Source: Bifidobacteriaceae bacterium (GTDB taxonomy: Bacteria; Actinomycetota; Actinomycetes; Actinomycetales; WQXJ01). From it: DNA of 6,169 nucleotides. The notes beneath the pieces are model-generated. The model was not told the DNA's origin, ran no database searches, and was given only the letters and a program-made list of their open reading frames with translations. Made by a program: the position numbers and the translations under genes. Location: NCBI GenBank assembly GCA_031256885.1, contig JAIRPS010000171.1, forward strand, positions 1 through 6,169, written 5' to 3'. The stretch's first letter is position 1, and each line of letters starts with the position of its first letter. Below, one piece after another: positions 1 through 4,267 of this stretch.

Positions 1-1452
1 ATCCCAACCCTTGTTGGCATTCCAAACTCCGCCCCCGTACTCTTCGGGACAAGGTAAACCTAAATGCAAGCCGATGTCTAAAACTACTCGGGCGGCGCGG
101 AAACGTTGCGAATCAATCATGCCAAAACGATCCCCCGGATCATCTAAGAAACCAAGTTGTTCCATCAACCGTTCGGCATACAGGGCCCAGCCTTCGCCAT
201 GGCCAGACACCCAGCAGCCAAGCCGCCGCCAGCGGTTCAGCTGGGCGGCCCGGTAAGTGGTGGTGGCTATTTGCAAATGATGGCCGGGCACGCCCTCATG
301 GTAAACAGTGGTGCGTTCCTTCCAAGTGTTTAGTTTGGTAACGCCTTCCGGAATGGACCACCACATGCGTCCGGGGCGGGAAAAATTTTCAGAAGGGCCG
401 GTGTAATAAATCGCGCCAGTGTGCGTTGGCGCAATCATGCATTCCAGTTGACGCACCGGTTCAGGCACATCAAAATGCACGCCAGCTAAAGCTTGCATTG
501 CTTGGTTGGAAATTTGCGTCATCCATTGTTGCAATGCGTCAGGGCCGTCAAGTTGGCGGTTCGGATCAGCGTTGAGCGCCTCAGTTGCTTGGGCTACGCT
601 AGCGCCAGGCCCAGCAATCAGCTCAGCTAGTTTTTCTTGCTCAGCAGTGAGGGAGCGTAACTGTTCAAGACCCCACTGGTAAGTTTCCGCCAAGTCAACA
701 GTGGCACCAACAAAGTAACGTGAAGCTAACTCGTACCGTTCGCGGCCCACTGCATCCTCGTCTGGTGCCGCCGGGGCTAGCTGCTGGCTCAGATAAGACG
801 CCAACTGCCCGTAGGCGGCGCGGGTTTGTTTGGCAGCCTCACCTAAAGCTTTGCGTAATGATTCCGGCTGGGCGCTGGCACGCTCCACCAGTTGGTCAAA
901 AAAACTGCCAGGAACAGCCAATTCGCTAGCCTGTTTGACCCCTATGGCCACCTGCCGGGCGGCCGGCATTTTGCCTGATGCGCGGCCCTGTTCTAAGGCT
1001 GCTTGGTAGCCTTGTAAAGCTTTGGGAACACCCGCTAAACGTTGGGCAACCACTTGCCAATCCTCAAGGCTGTCCGTTTGCATCAGGTCAAAAACTTCAC
1101 GGCAACGTTGCAGCGGGCAATCCAAAATGTTCAGCTCTCGCTGCCATTCGCCCATCTCGTACCGTTCCAAATCGACGCCTAAACGTTCGCGCATGGCCGC
1201 CACAGTGACTTGGTCGGTTGCGTCAAGCGCGGCAGCGCCTAAGCTGTCTTGAACAGCCTTGGACAACTTGGTTAGGGTGTGTTGCTTGAGGTCAGCGACT
1301 TCGCTGAGGCCAGCTGGCGACATGTCGTCAATCAGATGATCGTAACCAACCACTCCGCCCAAAGTCGCCTCCAAAGGGACCAGGCGTGAGCAGTTCTCGA
1401 GATACTCATCCGCAATTTGATCAATCTTGCTCGGTTGACGTGGTGAGGTCAT
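1..1452 (-). CDS. DUF885-family putative zinc metallopeptidase (3' end outside window)
   Basis: The minus frame is open for 484 codons from the ATG at 1452-1450 to the window edge, which I translated throughout without a stop or frameshift. The protein begins MTSPRQPSKIDQIADEYLE. Near the C-terminus it carries YHEGVPGHHLQ (HEGVPGHH at residues 385-392) and GHGEGWALYAE (GEGW at about 419-422). These are the hallmark motifs of the DUF885 family (PF05960): the HExxxGHH-type motif and downstream Glu are expected to bind zinc and catalyse, as in gluzincin peptidases. Members are usually about 550-600 residues, so roughly the last 70-110 are missing here. No signal peptide or membrane segment is visible, so a cytoplasmic enzyme acting on peptides is inferred; the substrate cannot be read from sequence. 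There is no Shine-Dalgarno, but a TAGGCT -10 box lies 6 nt before the ATG, which supports this start as leaderless. It is transcribed divergently from the vanW-like gene. The family call is firm; the peptidase role is inferred. Confidence 0.93.
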   Translation of the reverse strand, partial: MTSPRQPSKIDQIADEYLENCSRLVPLEATLGGVVGYDHLIDDMSPAGLSEVADLKQHTLTKLSKAVQDSLGAAALDATDQVTVAAMRERLGVDLERYEMGEWQRELNILDCPLQRCREVFDLMQTDSLEDWQVVAQRLAGVPKALQGYQAALEQGRASGKMPAARQVAIGVKQASELAVPGSFFDQLVERASAQPESLRKALGEAAKQTRAAYGQLASYLSQQLAPAAPDEDAVGRERYELASRYFVGATVDLAETYQWGLEQLRSLTAEQEKLAELIAGPGASVAQATEALNADPNRQLDGPDALQQWMTQISNQAMQALAGVHFDVPEPVRQLECMIAPTHTGAIYYTGPSENFSRPGRMWWSIPEGVTKLNTWKERTTVYHEGVPGHHLQIATTTYRAAQLNRWRRLGCWVSGHGEGWALYAERLMEQLGFLDDPGDRFGMIDSQRFRAARVVLDIGLHLGLPCPEEYGGGVWNANKGWD

Positions 1453-1464
1453 GCCAGAAGCCTA
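1453..1464 (-). promoter_or_regulatory. Candidate -10 box of a leaderless promoter for the DUF885 gene
   Basis: On the minus strand TAGGCT (1464-1459) fits the actinobacterial TAnnnT -10 pattern and is followed by 6 nt and then the ATG. Transcription would therefore start at or next to the A of the start codon. No good -35 hexamer is seen 17-18 nt upstream, where the sequence is CCGGGG or similar. This agrees with the absence of a Shine-Dalgarno before this ATG. Confidence 0.4.
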
Positions 1465-1478
1465 CTCTGCTTGGTGCA

Positions 1479-1490
1479 GTGCCCCGGCAC
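1479..1490. promoter_or_regulatory. Dyad GTGCC-CC-GGCAC in the divergent intergenic region
   Basis: Five-base perfect arms surround a 2-nt centre. The dyad covers the place where the -35 of the DUF885 promoter should be (1482-1487) and lies about 30 bp upstream of the vanW-like -35. This is a plausible place for a regulator or a second polymerase contact, but a dyad this short can occur by chance and no regulator is encoded nearby. Confidence 0.2.
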
Positions 1491-1519
1491 ATACAGTTAT
1501 CAACAATAGTAAAAAAAGC

Positions 1520-1548
1520 TTGACTGGCGCATAACCACCACCTAAGCT
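1520..1548 (+). promoter_or_regulatory. Promoter of the vanW-like gene, probably leaderless
   Basis: TTGACT (1520-1525), a 17-nt spacer and TAAGCT (1543-1548) form a good housekeeping sigma-factor promoter. A run of seven A residues (1511-1517) just upstream resembles an UP element. The -10 ends 6 nt before the GTG at 1555, so the predicted first transcribed base is the first base of the start codon. The stop codon TAA at 1543-1545 in the same frame rules out a longer protein. Confidence 0.6.
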
Positions 1549-1554
1549 GCTGGG

Positions 1555-2472
1555 GTGGACCAACATGCTGATAATGCCGATTTGCGCACTTTAACCAACC
1601 AACCGACCAAGCGGCACGGGCCAGACCGGGGAACAGGGCCGCAACGCGAAACAACCCCACCGCTGGACCGTCCCAGTTGGCGTTTAGCTTTAGGTAAAGA
1701 GTGGTACACGCTGCTGCGTTACTGGCAGTGGATTAAACCAGGTCAACAATGGGCGCACCCCGGCAAGTCAGCTGAGCCGTGGCAGGGTGCAGAAGGCTGG
1801 TGGACTTACGCTTCACACGCCACGCCGCTGCTCCGGCAACTGAAAGATGTTGACATGGTTTTGCAGCAAAACAAAATAACAAACTTACGTCTGGCAGCGG
1901 CATGTCTCGATGGCGTTAAATTAGCGCCCGGTGAACGCTTTTCTTACTGGCGGCTGATTGGGCGGCCAACTCGTCGGCGCGGTTTTAAATCAGGGATGGT
2001 TTTACAAAATGGGCAGGTACGTTCGGGCGTTGGTGGTGGGCTGTGTCAACTTTCTAACCTGATATATTGGATAACTATTCACACACCACTGCGGGTAGTG
2101 GAACGTCACCGCCACAACTATGATGTTTTCCCTGATACAGCCCGCTCGCAGCCTTTCGGGTCTGGGGCCACCTGCTTCTACAATTACGGTGACCTAGGAA
2201 TTGTCAACCCGACTGAACAAACATTTCAGCTACGCATACGTTTGACGGCCGACAATTTGGAAGGCTGCTGGCAAGTCGATACGCAGCCTTGGCAGACCTA
2301 TGAGGTTTATGAGCAATCCCACCGTTTCCGGCAAGAGCTGTGGGGTGGGTATTCACGTCACAATGTGCTTTGCCGGCATGTTTTCACCCCCCAAGGCGAA
2401 CTGATGGCCGACGAGTTTGTAGTTGAAAACCACGCCATAATGATGTATAACCCCCTGCTCGAAGCGGGTTGA
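1555..2472 (+). CDS. VanW family protein
   Basis: This is a 305-residue protein of the VanW family (PF04294), named for the accessory protein of vanB-type vancomycin resistance clusters. Its biochemical activity is not established. Visible family signatures are GERFSYWRLIGRP (126-138), the glycine-rich SGVGGGLCQLSNLIYW with Cys164, HRHNYDVFPD (185-194), and a C-terminal Arg/Asn-rich block ending NHAIMMYNPLL. It is the short single-domain form, without a peptidoglycan-binding extension. No signal peptide or membrane helix is seen. Similarity to relatives appears to begin near residue 42 (WRLALGKEWYTLLRYW); residues 1-41 are a polar Pro/Arg/Thr-rich extension. The GTG start has no Shine-Dalgarno but lies directly at the predicted transcription start. 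No vanHAX-like ligase or dehydrogenase or two-component genes are in the window, so a resistance role should not be assumed; a cell-envelope role is only an inference. Confidence 0.92.
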   Translation: MDQHADNADLRTLTNQPTKRHGPDRGTGPQRETTPPLDRPSWRLALGKEWYTLLRYWQWIKPGQQWAHPGKSAEPWQGAEGWWTYASHATPLLRQLKDVDMVLQQNKITNLRLAAACLDGVKLAPGERFSYWRLIGRPTRRRGFKSGMVLQNGQVRSGVGGGLCQLSNLIYWITIHTPLRVVERHRHNYDVFPDTARSQPFGSGATCFYNYGDLGIVNPTEQTFQLRIRLTADNLEGCWQVDTQPWQTYEVYEQSHRFRQELWGGYSRHNVLCRHVFTPQGELMADEFVVENHAIMMYNPLLEAG

Positions 2473-2481
2473 GCAACTTCT

Positions 2482-2531
2482 GCGCGAGGTTTGTTTCTTA
2501 AATCCGCCTTTTTAAGAAACAAACCTCGCGC
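2482..2531. repeat. Perfect 21-bp inverted repeat (long hairpin) between vanW-like and aminotransferase genes
   Basis: The left arm 2482-2502 and right arm 2511-2531 are exact reverse complements around an 8-nt loop (tccgcctt). The arms start GCGCGAGG and end in CTTAAA at the loop. The hairpin begins 9 nt after the vanW-like stop codon. It could end or protect that transcript, but neither strand has the U-tract of a classical Rho-independent terminator, so a dispersed palindromic repeat is an equally good reading. Nearby 2532-2542 and 2560-2570 are near-identical copies of tgaag[c/t]gcttg, which adds to the repeat-like look of the spacer. Confidence 0.85.
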
Positions 2532-2615
2532 TGAAGCGCTTGCGGCCTCGCCTCGGGCTTGAAGTGCTTGGCGTGTCTGGCTGCGCGCTGAAACCTCTGC
2601 CTGCGCACTGCCGCT

Positions 2616-2619
2616 AAGG
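2616..2619 (+). promoter_or_regulatory. Shine-Dalgarno AAGG for the aminotransferase
   Basis: AAGG lies 8 nt before the GTG at 2628 and decides the start. The frame is open upstream only as far as the TGA at 2589-2591 and offers no ATG or GTG there. Confidence 0.5.
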
Positions 2620-2627
2620 TCGGTTGT

Positions 2628-3953
2628 GTGGTTAGACTGGCCCGCCGCCTCCGGATTGATACACCGCCCAATGTGGTGGCTGCTACGCATGCAGCGCTGG
2701 AGGGCGAAGGCCAGAAACTGATCAACCTGAGTGATAGCAACCCCACCCGCCATAATCTGTTTGACCAGCACATACTCGAAGTGGTGGGGCAAGCTACCAA
2801 ACAGGCAGCACTCTATGACCCGGACCCGCGCGGGCCGTTGATTGCGCGCAGTGCACTAGCGCATTATTTTGGTGGCGCACCCAACGAATACTGGTTGACC
2901 AGTTCAACATCCCAAGCCTATGCCTGGCTGTTGCGCATCCTGGCTGACCCTGGTGATTGCATTGCCATTCCGCTGCCCGGCTACCCACTGATTGAACCAA
3001 TAGCCCGACTTGCAGATCTGACAGTACGTCCTTATGCCAGCCACTATGTCGAACCGGATGGTTGGCTGCTGGATGCAGCCAGCTTGTCACGCGCCATCGC
3101 CGGACAGGAAAATCAGCCAAGAACCAGCAGCAACCCTGCGGCGTTGGGCACCGACCAAATTATTGGCCACCACCCGCCCGCTGTGGGTGCCACCCAAACG
3201 ATTGGTCACCACCCGCCAGCTGTGGCCACCAACCAAACTGTTGACTGTGAGCAGATGGCACGCGCCGTCATCGTCGTTAATCCAGGTAATCCGACGGGAG
3301 CATATTTGGCAGGCTCGGCCCGCCAAACTCTGGTTGAACAGTGCGCCCAAGCAGGCGTTGCACTGCTGGCGGATGAGGTATTTCACCGATTTGCGGTGGA
3401 ACTCAGCCCACCACCGGCCAGTTTTCATGGCGAAACGGCTTGCGTCACCTTTACTTTGGGTGGGGTATCGAAACTGCTGGCGGCTCCACAACTGAAACTG
3501 GCGTGGATACATTTATCTGGCCCGGCGGAGCAAACGACATTACTCAGCGAGGCTTTAGACCAGGTGGCAGACATGTTCCTGCCGGTCAATCAGGCAGTGG
3601 CGGTTGCGCTACCTGAACTGCTCAGCCTAGCTGAAAGCAGTGTCCAGACCACACATCGGCGCTTAGCTAATAATTTGGCAACCGCTCGCCGCCTTTTAGC
3701 TGCCCCCCACTGGCGGGTGCGACGTTGCGATGGCGGTTGGATGGTTCTGGTGGATTATTACGGTGAGCAACCGGCAACCGACCATGCTGAGTTGACAGTC
3801 AACCTGATGCGCCAAGCTGGTTTGGCGGTTCAGCCGGGTTGGTTTTACGACTTAGCCAGTCCAAATGTACTGGCAATCTCGCTGCTGCCCGATGAGCAGG
3901 ATTTCAGCGCAACACTCAGCCGTTTGGCTGGTTTCGCAAGCCAAACTGCCTAA
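2628..3953 (+). CDS. PLP-dependent class I/II aminotransferase with repeat insertion
   Basis: This 441-residue fold-type I PLP enzyme should transfer amino groups between an amino acid and a 2-oxo acid in the cytoplasm; the substrate is not readable. Visible features are LINLSDSNPTRHNLFD near the N-terminus, YDPDPRGP (about 63-70), VNPGNPTG with Asn221, LLADEVF with Asp249 for the pyridine nitrogen, and TLGGVSKLLAAPQLKLAWI with the Schiff-base Lys282. The Asn221-Asp249 spacing of 28 equals that of aspartate aminotransferase. The SKxxAxPQxKLxW form matches a bacterial subfamily in which Lys replaces the usual phosphate-binding Arg. The C-terminal block NVLAISLLPDE shows no obvious carboxylate-binding Arg, also usual in this group. 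Relatives are about 385-395 residues; the excess is a low-complexity repeat insertion at about 160-206. The GTG start has AAGG 8 nt upstream. It lies 155 bp after the vanW-like gene, so co-transcription is uncertain. Confidence 0.92.
   Translation: MVRLARRLRIDTPPNVVAATHAALEGEGQKLINLSDSNPTRHNLFDQHILEVVGQATKQAALYDPDPRGPLIARSALAHYFGGAPNEYWLTSSTSQAYAWLLRILADPGDCIAIPLPGYPLIEPIARLADLTVRPYASHYVEPDGWLLDAASLSRAIAGQENQPRTSSNPAALGTDQIIGHHPPAVGATQTIGHHPPAVATNQTVDCEQMARAVIVVNPGNPTGAYLAGSARQTLVEQCAQAGVALLADEVFHRFAVELSPPPASFHGETACVTFTLGGVSKLLAAPQLKLAWIHLSGPAEQTTLLSEALDQVADMFLPVNQAVAVALPELLSLAESSVQTTHRRLANNLATARRLLAAPHWRVRRCDGGWMVLVDYYGEQPATDHAELTVNLMRQAGLAVQPGWFYDLASPNVLAISLLPDEQDFSATLSRLAGFASQTA
3147..3243 (+). 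repeat. In-frame 39-bp tandem repeat (about 2.5 copies) inside the aminotransferase
   Basis: Copy 1 (3147-3185) encodes GTDQIIGHHPPAV, copy 2 (3186-3224) encodes GATQTIGHHPPAV, and a partial copy 3 (3225-3243) encodes ATNQTV. The two full copies share 31 of 39 bases by hand alignment. A weak half copy (NPAAL) may precede them at about 3132-3146. The unit is 13 codons, so the frame is kept. Confidence 0.85.
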
Positions 3954-3969
3954 ACACAGCTGCCGCAGA

Positions 3970-4054
3970 GCAGTCTGCTGACGGCAGAACGACGCCTGGA
4001 GGGGTGGTGGATGGTGTGTGGGAGTCGGCTGTTGCAGTCTGCTGCCGGCAGAAC
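3970..4054. repeat. Pair of 21-bp direct repeats spaced 64 bp apart
   Basis: Copies at 3970-3990 and 4034-4054 differ at one base (gcagtctgctg[a/c]cggcagaac, 20 of 21 identical). In the second copy the single change completes a perfect 10-bp palindrome CTGCCGGCAG (4042-4051). The DNA between the copies is not repeated. Confidence 0.8.
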
Positions 4055-4072
4055 CATGTCCCGAGGATTACC

Positions 4073-4154
4073 TGATGCATCAACAACCCTCAGAGACCAC
4101 GGGAGCGGAGGTTCGCAAGACGCTTGGTCGATATGTTTGATGTATCAACAACCC
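4073..4154. repeat. Pair of 17-bp direct repeats with TGAT-N2-ATCA dyads, 65 bp apart
   Basis: Copies tgatg[c/t]atcaacaaccc at 4073-4089 and 4138-4154 differ at one base. The first contains the perfect palindrome TGATGCATCA (4073-4082); the second the dyad TTGAT-GT-ATCAA (4137-4148). A further shared word, cggaggttc, follows each copy at a similar offset (4106-4114 and 4170-4178), so the repeat unit may be about 65 bp and largely decayed. The dyads are possible operators for the downstream gene; that is inference. Confidence 0.7.
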
Positions 4155-4224
4155 CACCCCGCGATCCCCCGGAGGTTCTGCGATGCTCTGATGGGTATAC
4201 CTGTATGCTGGCTCAGTCAGTCCA

Positions 4225-4242
4225 GCCGACTTTAGTGTCGGC
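4225..4242 (+). promoter_or_regulatory. Leader hairpin before the surface-protein gene
   Basis: GCCGAC (4225-4230) and GTCGGC (4237-4242) pair perfectly around TTTAGT. The hairpin ends 9 nt before the Shine-Dalgarno and is followed by ATTTAATT, not a U-run. A competing stem, GCTGG (4207-4211) with CCAGC (4222-4226), shares bases 4225-4226, so the two cannot both form fully. Confidence 0.4.
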
Positions 4243-4251
4243 ATTTAATTC

Positions 4252-4257
4252 AAGGAG
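4252..4257 (+). promoter_or_regulatory. Shine-Dalgarno AAGGAG for the surface-protein gene
   Basis: A strong AAGGAG lies 10 nt before the ATG at 4268, fixing the start. It contrasts with the two SD-less genes at the other end of the window. Confidence 0.8.
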
Positions 4258-4267
4258 TGGTTTTCCA

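Larger units (their letters stand above)
3954..4267. other. 314-bp non-coding region upstream of the surface-protein gene
   Basis: No convincing gene is present. The stretch holds two families of short direct repeats (3970-4054 and 4073-4154), two TGAT-N2-ATCA dyads, a leader hairpin (4225-4242) and the Shine-Dalgarno of the next gene. A TATGCT (4204-4209) could be its -10 box, but no matching -35 is seen. I recognise no known riboswitch. There is no clear U-tract terminator after the aminotransferase; CTGCCG (3960-3965) can pair weakly with CGGCAG (3982-3987). Confidence 0.7.

Noticed and set aside
1421..1660. Minus-strand 79-codon frame over the divergent promoter region
   Set aside because: It overlaps the start of the DUF885 gene in another frame and the first part of the vanW-like gene, and it covers both promoters; no coding features.
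1555..2472. Vancomycin resistance locus
   Set aside because: VanW-domain proteins are widespread in Gram-positive bacteria without resistance. None of vanH, vanA/B, vanX, vanY or vanRS is present in the window.
2482..2531. Classical Rho-independent terminator
   Set aside because: The stem is excellent but neither side is followed by a T-run, so it is listed as an inverted repeat with an open role.
2358..2792. Open minus-strand frame of 144 codons across the vanW end, the hairpin and the aminotransferase start
   Set aside because: It overlaps two well-supported genes on the other strand, runs through the inverted repeat and has no recognisable domain. It is a by-product of the two genes' codon use.
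3970..4178. CRISPR array
   Set aside because: There are only two copies of each of two different repeats, with no third regular unit and no cas genes.
4011..4235. Possible 74-codon gene in the 3954-4267 region
   Set aside because: No Shine-Dalgarno, no domain, Cys/Trp/Ser-rich random-looking composition, and it runs through the direct repeats and into the leader hairpin.
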